This document shows positions 26,376 through 35,607 of a DNA stretch of 64,000 nucleotides, in pieces (the stretch's first letter is position 1; each line of letters begins with the position of its first letter). Below the pieces are notes generated by a model. The model saw only the letters and a program-made list of their open reading frames with translations. It was not told the origin of the DNA and made no database searches. The position numbers and the translations under genes were made by a program. Source of the stretch: Myxococcales bacterium. GTDB taxonomy: Bacteria; Myxococcota_A; Polyangia; Haliangiales; Haliangiaceae. The stretch spans positions 1-64,000 of the forward strand of contig CANKMW010000039.1 of assembly GCA_947483555.1 (NCBI GenBank). The letters run 5' to 3'.

Positions 26376-27040
26376 GCGACCTCGAGCTCACCGCGCTGTG
26401 GATGGCGATCCTCGCCGTCGGGCTCGGCGCGTGCGTCACGGTGCGCGCGCTCGGCCTGGCCACGACCTACGTGCGCGACCTGCTCCACGTCGGCGCGGGC
26501 GTGTGGATCCTCGGCTGGACATCGTGGGACCACGCGCTGGCGCCGGCCGCGATCACCACCGCCGCGATGCTCGCCGTGATCGCCGTGCCCGTGGTGGCGC
26601 CGCACCTCGGCCCGGCCGCGCGCCTGCGCGACGCGGTCAGCGACGGCGACGAGCTGTGGGACGGCCTGATCGTCTACGCCGCCGCCTACGCCGCCCTCAC
26701 CGGGCTGGGCCTCACCGGCGCGCGCTTCCCCGCCGCCGCCGGCCTGCTCGCGCTGTCGCTCGGCGACGGCCTCGGCGGCGCGGTCGGCCGCCGCTTCGGC
26801 CGGCATCGCTACCAGGCGCCGTGGGGCAAGAGCAAGAGCCTCGAGGGCTCAGCCGCGGTCGCGGTCGCCGCGGGCGCCGGCGTGGTGCTGGCCGCCCACC
26901 TGTTCGATCACCCGATCGGCGCGGCGCTGGTCGTCGCGCTGGGCGCGCTCGCCGCCGTCGTCGAGGCGGTGGCCCCGCGCAGCACCGACAACCTGCTGGT
27001 GCCCGCCGCCGTGTGGGCCGGCGCCAGCCTGCTCGCGTGA
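26372..27040 (+). CDS. Dolichol/phytol kinase-like membrane protein
   Basis: This 222-residue protein has about six membrane segments. The family motif of CTP-dependent lipid kinases (SEC59, DGK1, VTE5/VTE6) is clear: LSLGDGLGGAVGRRFG, then GKSKSLEGSAAV, and near the end VEAVAPRSTDNLL. It should phosphorylate an isoprenoid alcohol or its monophosphate. The operon with UbiA and a CrtI-like enzyme recalls the salvage of phytol for prenylquinones in plants, but this is inference. Its GTG overlaps the upstream stop. Confidence 0.82.
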   Translation: MSDLELTALWMAILAVGLGACVTVRALGLATTYVRDLLHVGAGVWILGWTSWDHALAPAAITTAAMLAVIAVPVVAPHLGPAARLRDAVSDGDELWDGLIVYAAAYAALTGLGLTGARFPAAAGLLALSLGDGLGGAVGRRFGRHRYQAPWGKSKSLEGSAAVAVAAGAGVVLAAHLFDHPIGAALVVALGALAAVVEAVAPRSTDNLLVPAAVWAGASLLA

Positions 27041-27062
27041 GCCCACACGTTCCGGAGGACCC

Positions 27063-28067
27063 ATGACCACCCACACCCTCCCCGCCCCGCCCGCCGCCCT
27101 CGGCGCGACGCCGCACGCGCCGCACGCGCCGCACGCCCCGCCCGCGCTGCGACCGTCGATCGGCGCCGGGGTGTGGCGGGTCGCCGATCCCAAGATCACG
27201 CTGGCCTCGGTCGCGTCGATGATCGTCGGCGCCACCGCCGCCGCCCACGACGGCCCGGTGGCCTGGGGCTGGCTGGCGCTGACCGTGCTCGGCATCTTCG
27301 CGGTCGAGGCGGCCAAGAACGCGTCGGGCGAGATCTTCGACTGGGACTCCGGCGCCGACCAGGGCGTGACCGACGAGGAGCGCTCGCCGTTCTCCGGCGG
27401 CAAGCGCGTGATCGTCGACGGGCTGCTCACCCGTCGCCAGACGGCGCTGGTCGCCGCCGGGTTCTACGTGATCGCGATCGCCGCCGGCCTGGCCATCGTG
27501 CTGCTCCGCGAGCCGGCGGTGTTGTGGCTCGGCATGGCCGGCGTCGGGCTGGCGTTCTTCTATCACGCACCGCCGTTCCAGCTCGCGTACCGCGGCTTCG
27601 GCGAGCTCGCAGTCGCGCTCAGCTACGGTCCGATCATCGCCGCCGGCACGTACCTGGTGCAGCGCCACGACGTCTCCGCCGGCGTGCTGTGGGCGTCACT
27701 GCCGCTCGGCCTCGCGGTCGGCGCCTTCCTGTGGATCAACGAGTTCCCCGACGCCCGCGCCGACGCCGCCGCCGGCAAGCGCACGCTGGTGGTCCGCCTC
27801 GGCCGGCCGCGCGCCGCCTGGGCTTTCGCGGTGCTGTGCGCCGTCGCCTTCGCCGCCGTGGCCGCGCTGCCGGCGACCGGGCTGCCGCCGGCGGTGTGGC
27901 TGGGCGGGCTCGGCCTGCCCCACGCCGTCGCCGCGGCGGGCCGCGTCGTCCGCTTTCCGGACACGCCGCGCGAGCTGATCCCGGCGCAGGCGTGGACGCT
28001 CCTCGCCTTCGTCCTCATGGCCGTCGGCCTCGGCGCCGGCCTCGTGCTCGACGCCACCCTCGGTTGA
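27063..28067 (+). CDS. UbiA-superfamily prenyltransferase (MenA-like)
   Basis: This 334-residue protein has about eight or nine membrane helices. Both Asp-rich prenyl-diphosphate motifs are visible: NASGEIFDWDSGAD (Asn86, Asp93, Asp99), and INEFPDARADAAAGKRT later on. It attaches a prenyl chain to an aromatic or other acceptor. The N-terminus is a 30-residue Pro/His stretch with a short tandem repeat (CCGCACGCG, 27112-27140). GGAGG precedes the ATG. The acceptor (quinone, heme or lipid) cannot be read from the sequence. Confidence 0.9.
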   Translation: MTTHTLPAPPAALGATPHAPHAPHAPPALRPSIGAGVWRVADPKITLASVASMIVGATAAAHDGPVAWGWLALTVLGIFAVEAAKNASGEIFDWDSGADQGVTDEERSPFSGGKRVIVDGLLTRRQTALVAAGFYVIAIAAGLAIVLLREPAVLWLGMAGVGLAFFYHAPPFQLAYRGFGELAVALSYGPIIAAGTYLVQRHDVSAGVLWASLPLGLAVGAFLWINEFPDARADAAAGKRTLVVRLGRPRAAWAFAVLCAVAFAAVAALPATGLPPAVWLGGLGLPHAVAAAGRVVRFPDTPRELIPAQAWTLLAFVLMAVGLGAGLVLDATLG

Positions 28068-28084
28068 ACCGTCCCGGAGGAACC

Positions 28085-28573
28085 ATGTCCGCCCCACCGC
28101 TGACCGACCGCGTGCTCGCCTACCTCGACGGGCACACCACCCTGAACCTCGCCACCGACGGACCGGCCGGCCTGTGGGCCGCCGCCGTGCTCTACGTCCG
28201 CGACGGCGCGCGCCTGTACTTCACGTCGGTCGCCGTCACGCGCCACGGCCAGAACCTGGTCGAGACCCACCGCGCCGCCGCCACCATCAACGACGACTGC
28301 ACCTCCTGGATCGCCATGAAGGGCATCCAGCTCGAGGGCACCGTCGATCCCGTCACCGATCCCGCCGAGCTCCTCCACATCGTCACCCGCTACCTCGTGC
28401 GCTTCCCCTTCGCCGTCGGCCTCTGGCACGGCGAGTCCGACCCCACCGTCATCGCCGCCAACCTCGGCACCCACGGCTTCTTCCGCATCACCCCCACCCG
28501 CCTCTACTTCATGGACAACGAGCACCACCCCGCCGGCCGCGAAGAGTGGGGACAGGTCCCAGGGGGATCGTGA
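28085..28573 (+). CDS. PNPOx-like flavin-binding split-barrel protein (YhbP/UPF0306-like)
   Basis: This 162-residue protein has the split-barrel order AAVLYVRDGARLYFTS, then VAVTRHGQNL and the central KGIQLEGTVDPV. This fits a small FMN- or F420-binding oxidoreductase. GGAGGAACC stands just before the ATG, 17 bases after ubiA. As last gene of the prenyl operon it may supply a reduction step. The exact cofactor is unknown. Confidence 0.78.
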   Translation: MSAPPLTDRVLAYLDGHTTLNLATDGPAGLWAAAVLYVRDGARLYFTSVAVTRHGQNLVETHRAAATINDDCTSWIAMKGIQLEGTVDPVTDPAELLHIVTRYLVRFPFAVGLWHGESDPTVIAANLGTHGFFRITPTRLYFMDNEHHPAGREEWGQVPGGS

Positions 28574-28889
28574 AGTTCCGAAAGGTCGAGCGAATTCAGC
28601 AGGCATCGCAACCTCACTGCCGTGACCCCGGCAGCGTAACCGCGCGAGCCGCGGGCCGATCGGCGGCGGTGTCACCTGGCCGGTGGCGTGACTGTCACGA
28701 CCCCCGGCCCGCCGAAGGCTCGCCAGGTGTTCCCTGGGGGACGACACCGTTGCCGGCGATGTTGGCTACCGAGCGACATGTCGTGGCCGCGCCATTCCTC
28801 GAACCGCGGCGAGACCGGCGTACCAGCGCAGAACACGGTCGGCACGGATTCATGCGTTCGGCACGCATCGTGAAAAGCGGCATCGGATC
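28574..28889. other. Intergenic region between the prenyl operon and the lectin-like gene
   Basis: I see no gene or RNA here. Imperfect -24-like blocks (CGGCACGGATTCATGC with 11-base spacing, and TCGGCACGCATCGTGA) precede the next ATG but miss the exact GG-N10-GC rule, so no promoter is called. Confidence 0.4.
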
Positions 28890-30899
28890 ATGCGACCACT
28901 CATGCTTACCGCCGCGGCGGCCACCGCGATCACCTTCTCACCACCGGCTGCTCAGGCCTGGGACCAGTACCTCACCGAAGACATCGGAGCGCCACCAGGC
29001 ACCTCGGTCATCCCACTCGGCGTTGCTGCAGCCTCGTGGGACAAGCCATTGAAGTACAGCCACCTCGGCGAGGAATACGATCCCGGCCCGCTGTTCGTAT
29101 TCGTGCAGGGACAGGACAATCAGCTGTGGACCAGGCAGCACGACGGCGGCTGGTGGTCATGGGTTCCACTCGGCGGCATCATTCAGTCGCGACCGGCGGC
29201 CGTGGCCACTGGGCCGAACCAGCTCGCGGTCTTCGTGCGCGGGCTGCATAACGAGATCTGGTTCCGTCGCTACGAAGGTGGATTCGGTGACTGGGAGACG
29301 ATCGACGGCCGGACCCTCGATGCGCCAGCCGTCGCCAGCGCCGGTGACGGTTCGCTCGACTTGTTCGTCACCGGGCTCGACCACAGGCTCTGGTACCGCC
29401 ACCACGACGGCGCGAACTGGGCGCCCGAGTGGACGCGGGTTGGCGGCTATCTCACCAGCGCGCCAACCGCTGTCACCCACGAGGACGGGACCATCGATGT
29501 CTTCGCCCGCGGTGGCGACAACCACCTGTGGCAGATCGCGTTGCAGCGCCGCGGCAGCGACGAAGGGATGTTCGGGTTCACGTGGCTGCAGTGGTCCAGA
29601 TGGAATGATCTCGGCGGCGTGCTGAGCTCGGGGCCCGCGGTCGCGACCGCGAGTGACGGCGCCATGGTTGTCGACGTGCGCGGTACCGACGACCGCACCT
29701 GGCGCGCGTCGTGGCGGCCCGAGCGCTCGACCGACGGCACCACGCTGACCGGTTGGTCATGGGACTTCCTCATCGACGGCAAGATCAAGGGCGACCCGGC
29801 GGTGGTGTCGACGCAGGCCGACACGGTGGATCCCTGCCAGTTCCACATCCTCCACGTCGACGACGACACCGGTCACGTCGAGCGCCAGTACTGTGTCGAG
29901 AACGCTCCGGTCGTCAACATCTATCGGCAACACGCCGGGCGAACCGGCGCTGGGTACGGTCGGCGCCACCACGATGAGCTGCTGTCGCGTACCGCGGGCG
30001 AAGGTCCGAGCCCGCGCTGGTCGTCGCCCGAGGTCGCCTTCGGCTGCTTCGCGGGGCCCGCGCCCAAGACCGTGCCGTTCTATCGCTACTACTACCCGGA
30101 TGGGCTCGGTGACCGCCACGAATACTCGACCAGCCCGGCCACCCGCGCCGCCGCGCTGGCGGCCGGCGCCCGCGACGAAGGCATCCTGTGCTGGATCTAC
30201 CCGACCGACAACCGCCATGAGGAATACTGGCGCGATGCCTGCGCGCTGTACCACGTCGTCCAGGATGGCCCGCCGCACGAGCACAGCTACGTGATGGGCC
30301 TCGGCATCGCGGCCTGGATGGTCCACGAGGTCGCGACCAACACGTACTACGATCACTACAAGACTCCCACCTGGGGCCGCGAGGGCTACGTGTTCTCGAA
30401 GAACGGCACCTGCAGCACCGGCGACGAAGACCGCACCAGCATTCCCGGTTCGAGTCCTCCGCCGTCACCCGCGCCAGCTCCCGTGCCGGACCCCGTGACG
30501 CCGGCGGGTACCGAGACGGTTCCGGGCGAGCTGAAGTACCGGGCCACGTTCGACGGGGACGACGACACCTGGCTGGCCTGGGAGTACTTCATGGCCGTCG
30601 GCGAGAGCTCGAAGGTCGTCACCAAGATCGCCGTCCCGGCCAGCCCCTACGGTGGTGCCGAATACACGATCGGCTTCGTGAAGGATGGCAAAGATACCAA
30701 CGACTGCGGTGACTCCGCCGCGGTCGTCTGGGTCGAGCAGGGCAAAGAGCTTCCAGCCTCGACGTTTGCCTCGATCTTCGGCGCCGACCGGCCGCCCTAC
30801 AAGGGCCTCCACTTCGCGGCCTGCGCCGTCCGCTACATCGGCTCCTGGCCGATGCCGCCGCCGTCGCTGTGGGTGACGCTCACGCTCGCCAACCCGTGA
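28890..30899 (+). CDS. Secreted PLL-like beta-propeller lectin with C-terminal DUF5648-like domain
   Basis: This 669-residue protein has a signal peptide ending about SPPAAQA. Residues 60-340 hold about five repeats of roughly 47 residues with the pattern DxFVRGxDNxLW, trailing W and LGG, as in Photorhabdus PLL lectins and related propellers. A second part (about 395-520) reads FYRYYYPDGLGDRHEYSTS and ALAAGARDEGILCWIYP, like the DUF5648 module of secreted hydrolases. A Pro-rich linker and a final jelly-roll-like region close the chain. It is probably a sugar-binding surface or secreted protein. Codon usage is a little less GC-extreme than upstream. Confidence 0.75.
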   Translation: MRPLMLTAAAATAITFSPPAAQAWDQYLTEDIGAPPGTSVIPLGVAAASWDKPLKYSHLGEEYDPGPLFVFVQGQDNQLWTRQHDGGWWSWVPLGGIIQSRPAAVATGPNQLAVFVRGLHNEIWFRRYEGGFGDWETIDGRTLDAPAVASAGDGSLDLFVTGLDHRLWYRHHDGANWAPEWTRVGGYLTSAPTAVTHEDGTIDVFARGGDNHLWQIALQRRGSDEGMFGFTWLQWSRWNDLGGVLSSGPAVATASDGAMVVDVRGTDDRTWRASWRPERSTDGTTLTGWSWDFLIDGKIKGDPAVVSTQADTVDPCQFHILHVDDDTGHVERQYCVENAPVVNIYRQHAGRTGAGYGRRHHDELLSRTAGEGPSPRWSSPEVAFGCFAGPAPKTVPFYRYYYPDGLGDRHEYSTSPATRAAALAAGARDEGILCWIYPTDNRHEEYWRDACALYHVVQDGPPHEHSYVMGLGIAAWMVHEVATNTYYDHYKTPTWGREGYVFSKNGTCSTGDEDRTSIPGSSPPPSPAPAPVPDPVTPAGTETVPGELKYRATFDGDDDTWLAWEYFMAVGESSKVVTKIAVPASPYGGAEYTIGFVKDGKDTNDCGDSAAVVWVEQGKELPASTFASIFGADRPPYKGLHFAACAVRYIGSWPMPPPSLWVTLTLANP

Positions 30900-31035
30900 C
30901 GTCGGCTCGCCGCCGGTCGCGGGCGGCGTCGCCACGCGGTCGAGCGCCAGGTGCCGGCCGCGGCTCGCGGTCGCGCTCGCTCGGGTCCCGGCGCGGCGAT
31001 GGATGCGGGCCTCGGCCGCCACCGTCATCCACCAG

Positions 31036-31266
31036 CGCGGCGCCAGCCGCTTTGTAGAACGCCGAGCTGAGCAGGACGTTCTTCCACTTGACGGCGCCGT
31101 GCGCGAGCCCGGCCGGCAGCGCGCGCCGCAGGCGGCGCGACACCCGAACGACCGCCGGCAGCGACACGATGTAGGTCGGCGACCGCTGCAGCATGGTCAC
31201 GTGGGCGGCGCGAGTGGCGAGCGCGGGCACCAGCGTCACCGCGGTCGCGCCGCTGCCGATGAAGCC
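31036..31266 (-). pseudogene. Internal fragment of a flavin-containing (Baeyer-Villiger type) monooxygenase
   Basis: The minus-strand frame reads GFIGSGATAVTLVPAL, then AAHVTMLQRSPTYIVSLPA and VKWKNVLLSSAFYK. This is the second dinucleotide fold of a class B flavin monooxygenase, about 77 residues long. Neither the N-terminal FAD domain nor the C-terminal half is present; both flanks switch to low-complexity frames. It is a relic of a lost gene. Confidence 0.7.
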
Positions 31267-31415
31267 CAGGGTGCACATGTGCTCCTTGGTATCGTCACCA
31301 ACGGGAAACGCTTCCTCTACGACCCACAATCCTCTCGGGGTCGGTTGGACCGCCACTTCAATTTCAACAGGCGTCGGGACGACGCCGCGCACGCCGGGGC
31401 GCGTATGGTGCGGCG

Positions 31416-32612
31416 ATGGCAACGAAGAAGGCCGTGAAGAAGCCGGTGAAGCAAGCGACGAAGGCGAGCAGCAAGACCGAAGTCGGCGCTGGGCCGCTCG
31501 CCTTCGGCACCGAGGCGCATGCGGCGCGTCACGTGCGCGACGGTCTTGCGTTCTCGCCAGAGCAGGACCTCGCCTTCGCGCTCGGCTGGCCTTTCATGAC
31601 CGTGCTCGTCGACGGGCATCCCGACGACGTCGAGGCCGAGAAGAACGCGCTCGCGACGATGATGAACCCCACCGAGGCCACGATGCCGCGCGAGGTCGCG
31701 CATCGTCGCGCGCGCTTCTTCGCGGCCGGCGGCGAGGGAGTGCACGAGGGACGTGGCGTGCCGCCCGCAGCCGGAAAGGCCGCTTCCAAAGCAGGACCGC
31801 TGACGAACGACCAGGCGCGCAAGGTCGTCACCACCGAGACCTCGTATCTGGGTGCTCGCTGGTGGCTCTTCGTCTTGATCGAGGCGATCCACGGCCCCGA
31901 GGTCGTGGTCGAGGGGGTGCTCGACGGCATCGAGAAGTGGCCGGTCGAGAAGTGGGCGACGGATCACCGCGCAGTCGGATGGCTGCACTACCTCGGGTTC
32001 CCGCTGCTGCGCGTGCGAGAAGATGCCCACCGTCGGGCGCGCGAGAGGCTCACCAAGATCTTCGAGAGGTGCGTGAAGAAACATTTCGGCGGCACCTTGC
32101 CCGCCCTCGCGAGGGCGCAGGAGGTCAGCACCAACATCCGCGCGCTCGACCTCATCCTGCACGGTGCCGAAGGTGCGCGGCGAAGCGGCTCGCGCCTCGA
32201 GCGCAGCGACGGCAAGGCCCGCATCCAGACCTTCGACGTGTTGTTCGTCCACGACGACCCGGCGCTGGTGCGGCAAGTGATCGCCGACGTGGAGCTCGAC
32301 GACGACAGCCCGTTCCTCTCCGCCCGCCACGTCTTCCTCGGCGGGCCCGAGGTGCTCGATCTCTTTGCGCAGCGCTGGCAGCACTACGGCGCCAAAGAGC
32401 AGCTCGAGTTCGCCGCCGAGATCGCCACCATCGCCGACGAGCGTGCGTATGCAATCTTGCTCACGATGTCGGCCACCTCGAAGGCGAAGAAGCCTGCGCT
32501 CGCGGCGCTCGTCGAACACGCGAACAAGACGCGCCCATTCCTCGAACGCGCGGCGAAGGGGCGGGGTGACAGCGCCGAGTTCGCGCGTGCAGTCCTCGCC
32601 AAGATGCGCTGA
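31416..32612 (+). CDS. Hypothetical protein with Lys/Ala-rich N-terminus
   Basis: This is a 398-residue intact frame. The first 22 residues are a basic Lys/Ala/Thr tail (MATKKAVKKPVKQATKASSK) that may bind nucleic acid or be disordered. The rest looks soluble and helical, in the manner of HEAT-like scaffolds, with no motif I recognise. Base composition is lower in GC than its neighbours, and it lies amid gene fragments, which is compatible with transfer. Confidence 0.6.
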   Translation: MATKKAVKKPVKQATKASSKTEVGAGPLAFGTEAHAARHVRDGLAFSPEQDLAFALGWPFMTVLVDGHPDDVEAEKNALATMMNPTEATMPREVAHRRARFFAAGGEGVHEGRGVPPAAGKAASKAGPLTNDQARKVVTTETSYLGARWWLFVLIEAIHGPEVVVEGVLDGIEKWPVEKWATDHRAVGWLHYLGFPLLRVREDAHRRARERLTKIFERCVKKHFGGTLPALARAQEVSTNIRALDLILHGAEGARRSGSRLERSDGKARIQTFDVLFVHDDPALVRQVIADVELDDDSPFLSARHVFLGGPEVLDLFAQRWQHYGAKEQLEFAAEIATIADERAYAILLTMSATSKAKKPALAALVEHANKTRPFLERAAKGRGDSAEFARAVLAKMR

Positions 32613-32619
32613 CCGTCGC

Positions 32620-32833
32620 TACTTCTTCCACCCTCGGAATCGCGATCACGGAGACCGACACGGATTGGCACGTCCTCGAACGTTCCGAAGGCGTCCGTGC
32701 TCGTGAACCGGCCGCACAACAACTCCGCGATCGGCCCGAGCACGGCACGCCACTTCTGCCTCGTCCGGATCCACCAGACGAATGACCAGCCGCCAAACAC
32801 CACACCGGCAGTCACCGCTGTCGCCGGGTCCAT
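32620..32833 (-). pseudogene. Truncated small membrane-protein gene
   Basis: The minus-strand frame starts MDPATAVTAGVVFGGWSFVW, a plausible membrane-anchored start, and continues with IRTRQKWRAVLGPIAELLCGRF for about 65 residues. It then runs into the antisense of the previous gene with no sensible end. I take it as the 5' remnant of a gene. The function is unknown. Confidence 0.3.
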
Positions 32834-33054
32834 GCGCTACAAAGCTACGACACCTGCAGCGAGATCTCCGTCGAAGATTCGCGAGAAATCGAGAGAAATC
32901 CCTTGACGCAGTCCCGACGCATCGCAAGCCAGCGACCGACAACGGCGTGCTGATCGGCATCCAGCGCGCACTGGGCCAGCGCTCGTGATCGAGGAGAAAC
33001 CGATTCGCAGCCAGTGCTGGAAGCCCTCGAAGCCGGCGCCGGCCTCGCCCTCGA

Positions 33055-33164
33055 CGCTTCCACACCCTGATCCCCGACGGCGTGTGGCAGGAGCATCCCG
33101 ACGGCACCGTCACCTTCCACCCGCTGCCGCCGCCGACCGACGACGACGTCGAGGCGATCACCTC
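33055..33164 (+). mobile_element. Remnant of an IS91/IS801-family transposase
   Basis: One frame reads RFHTLIPDGVW, then GTVTFHPLPPPTDDDVEAI. This matches the central part of IS91-type (Y1/Y2) transposases, where an FHxLxxDGV motif is followed by a short acidic stretch and FxxLPPPTDxxV. About 37 residues survive with unrelated frames on both sides. It shares 27 identical bases with the remnant at 773-799. Confidence 0.55.
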
Positions 33165-33327
33165 TACGAGGCCGGGGTGTGGTGCGCCGGCGCCGGCGAC
33201 AACTACCAGGTCAAGCGGTCCGGCGACGCCGTGACGATCCTCAACCGGTGGAACGGCGAGGGGGACATCGAGGGCTCCAAGTGGACACCGACCTTCACCT
33301 TGCAGCTCCCCCAGACGCGAAGGTGAA
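33165..33327 (+). pseudogene. C-terminal fragment of an unidentified protein
   Basis: Directly after the transposase remnant, the frame LYEAGVWCAGAGDNYQVKR, then ILNRWNGEGDIEGSKWTPTF runs to a stop at about 33326. It has a natural amino-acid mix, unlike shadow frames, but no start. It is probably the tail of a gene cut by the insertion. I do not recognise the family. Confidence 0.3.
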
Positions 33328-33456
33328 GGCGAAGTAGCCACCCCCAGGCGTCACGACGACCAACGCATCCACACGCATGGTTCAGCGGCGCCGTCTACGC
33401 CTCGCCTTCGAGCGCGCCGACGGGCGGCGCGCCGAGGGCAAGGTGACGTTCGATAT

Positions 33457-33777
33457 CTAGAGCTCGAGGGACACGCGGGCGATCGCGGCGTGCCGCTGAT
33501 GAAAAGAGGTGAGTGCGTCGAGATAGACGTTCCTCGCGGGTGCGCGCGCGACCATGAACGGAGTCACCCCCGCGGTGCACTCGGCTTCGTCGTACGAGAT
33601 CTCCGGGAGGTCGGCGAACGCTTCGTTTCCCATGCCGTCGCTGAGTGTGCCGCAGAGGTTCCCGGCGGCACCCAAATGGAACTCGAGTCGGCCCTGTAAC
33701 GTCGCGTCGAAGGTACCCGCGGCGAGCTCGATGCGCAGTGACATCCGGTTGCTGTGCAGCTCCTCCTCCTTCAACAC
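33457..33777 (-). CDS. Hypothetical protein, perhaps a truncated gene
   Basis: This is a 106-residue frame with balanced composition, including LRIELAAGTFDATLQGRLEF and NEAFADLPEISYDEAECTAG. It begins with GTG behind GAGGAGG-like purines in the reverse direction. The frame stays open upstream, so it may be the C-terminal part of a longer lost protein. It lies in the region of gene decay. No family is recognised. Confidence 0.4.
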   Translation of the reverse strand: MLKEEELHSNRMSLRIELAAGTFDATLQGRLEFHLGAAGNLCGTLSDGMGNEAFADLPEISYDEAECTAGVTPFMVARAPARNVYLDALTSFHQRHAAIARVSLEL

Positions 33778-33838
33778 GAAGGGAGTTGGGGCCGGCCGGC
33801 CCGGATAGTGATCGTTGCGAAGCCAGCTCGAGGCGACC

Positions 33839-34285
33839 TCAGCACCGCACGCCCGGCGCGCGGCCGATCAGCGAGATGCGCTCGAACTGTTCCGAGCTCT
33901 CGAACGACAGGAAAGCCTTGTACGCGAGCCGTGCCATGAGCTCCGCGGACACGCAGCGGACCCGCACTCGCCACCGACTTCGGCGCGAAGCGGCGCGCGG
34001 AGGTCGCTCGAGGATCTCGTGTGCTCCGTCGCGAGGCTCGAAGCTGGTGCCGCATCCGAGTCCCGCCTCGATCAAGGCCAGGTCGATCGGGAAGATGCCC
34101 TGGTGGGTCGCTGCCTTCGGCGGCCTCGGCAGGTCGACCTCGATGAGGACCTCCTGCCACTCGGGCGAGGCGCCATAGTCGAACTGCAACGAGGTGAGGA
34201 AGCGTTCGAGTCTCGTCAACACTGTCCCGGTCTCTCCGCTTCGGCGGCTTCGCGAGGTCCGAAGGCGTCCCAAGGGCCCGAGCAT
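33839..34285 (-). CDS. Hypothetical protein, possible remnant
   Basis: This is a 148-residue frame beginning MLGPLGRLRT. Its middle (FLTSLQFDYGASPEWQEVLI, then HQGIFPIDLALIEAGLGCGT) looks like genuine coding sequence. The N-terminal 25 residues are Arg/Ser-rich and may not be translated. It lies downstream of and parallel to the 34378-35607 gene, separated by 92 bases. The function is unknown. Confidence 0.4.
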   Translation of the reverse strand: MLGPLGRLRTSRSRRSGETGTVLTRLERFLTSLQFDYGASPEWQEVLIEVDLPRPPKAATHQGIFPIDLALIEAGLGCGTSFEPRDGAHEILERPPRAASRRSRWRVRVRCVSAELMARLAYKAFLSFESSEQFERISLIGRAPGVRC

Positions 34286-34377
34286 GGCCGGGTCTGTCGA
34301 TGATCGGCGTGGAGCCGCCCCGATGGCAAGGCGCCGGGTGGAAACCGAGGCGCAACGACGCCAGCGGGGAGGATCGG

Positions 34378-35607
34378 CTAACGCGAGCGCTTCGGCGGCT
34401 TCGCAAAGGAGCCGCGCAGCGCCTGGGGCCAGCGGGGATCGGCGTGGAGCGGCGCGAGCGCGGGCTCGCGCCCGAGCGCGCGCACCAGCTCGGGATCGGG
34501 CGGCGCCACGCGCCGGACCGCGCGCGCGACGCACGCGAGCGCCAGCTCGGGCTCGCCGAGGGCGACGTGGAGCTCGGCGGTGTTGGCGTAGAGGCGCGGC
34601 TCCTCGTCGAAGGCTCCGCCACCACGCCGCGTCGGATCGTAGCCGGCGGCACGCAGCGCCGCGAGCAGCCGCGCCGATCGCCGTCGATCGCGCGCGACCG
34701 TGGCGGCCCAGGTCGCGTTGAGCGCGAGGCCGCCGGTCCACCGCTGATGCCCCCGCGCGACGGCGTCGAGGGCGAGGTCGACCGCCTCGGCGGCGGCGCC
34801 GTGCTCGCCGAACAGGAGCAGCACGTTGACCAGCGGATCCTCGATCCGCGCCAGCAGCGGCTGCGCCGCGACCGCTCCCCGGACCCGGGCGAGCACCGCC
34901 TGGTTCGCGGCGCCGCCGGGCATCGCCTGCCGCGCGATCACCGCGTAGTTCTGGAGGACGGCGCCGGTCATCGGGTGCCCCGCGTCGAGCCACGCCTCGA
35001 GCACCGTGCGCGCACCGGCGGCATCGCCGCCGCTGAAGCGGGAGGCGCTCTCGGCGAGGAGCGCGTGCTCGCCGGTCGTCCCGATCGCGGGCGGCTCGAG
35101 GTCGTCTTCGTCGGGTTCGTCGCCGTGGACCTCGGCAGCGAGGCGATCGGCGATCGTCAGCGGCTCGTCGAGCCGCTCGTGGGTCCAGGCGCCGCGGCGG
35201 ATGCGGTGCAGCCAGCCAGCCGACTCGGGAGCGGTGCCGTCGCTGACCACGCGGAGGAGCGCCTCACCGCCCGCGACCCGGATCGCCTCGAGGAACGCAG
35301 CCAGCATCGCGCCGTTGCCGAGCTGCGATCTGTCGAGCAGCACCGCGAGGCGGATCGCCACCGGGTCGGTCCTGGTCCCTACGCGGTGCACGCTCTCGCG
35401 CACGAAGACCGGCCGCGCGAGCACCTTCGCGAACGGCTCGGCCAGGCCGCGCGATGGTGGACGCTCGACCGCCTTCGCCACCGCGTTGGTCCGGAAGCGC
35501 GACCAGCCCGCGCCGGGCGCGTGATCCTTCGGCGCCTGCTTGCTGACCTCGTTCCACACGGCCCGGGGCAGCGAGGCCTCGAGCTCGAACCAGTAGCCCC
35601 AGCTCAT
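34378..35607 (-). CDS. TPR-like helical repeat protein of unknown function
   Basis: This 409-residue protein starts MSWGYWFELEASLPRAVWNE. From about residue 200 it consists of helix pairs typical of tetratricopeptide-like repeats (AAGARTVLEAWLDAGHPMTG, then NTAELHVALGEPELALACVA). No enzyme motif is seen. The reading frame just upstream carries a lipoprotein leader that is out of frame (see 35608-35837), so the original protein may have been longer and exported. Confidence 0.6.
   Translation of the reverse strand: MSWGYWFELEASLPRAVWNEVSKQAPKDHAPGAGWSRFRTNAVAKAVERPPSRGLAEPFAKVLARPVFVRESVHRVGTRTDPVAIRLAVLLDRSQLGNGAMLAAFLEAIRVAGGEALLRVVSDGTAPESAGWLHRIRRGAWTHERLDEPLTIADRLAAEVHGDEPDEDDLEPPAIGTTGEHALLAESASRFSGGDAAGARTVLEAWLDAGHPMTGAVLQNYAVIARQAMPGGAANQAVLARVRGAVAAQPLLARIEDPLVNVLLLFGEHGAAAEAVDLALDAVARGHQRWTGGLALNATWAATVARDRRRSARLLAALRAAGYDPTRRGGGAFDEEPRLYANTAELHVALGEPELALACVARAVRRVAPPDPELVRALGREPALAPLHADPRWPQALRGSFAKPPKRSR

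Noticed and set aside
28840..28880. CGGCACG blocks before the lectin-like gene as sigma-54 promoter
   Set aside because: The spacing to the next GC is 11 bases, or the -12 pair is GA; no exact match.
31400..31416. GG-N10-GC match just before the 31416 gene
   Set aside because: Neither the -24 nor the -12 block resembles the consensus, and the GC is only about four bases from the ATG.
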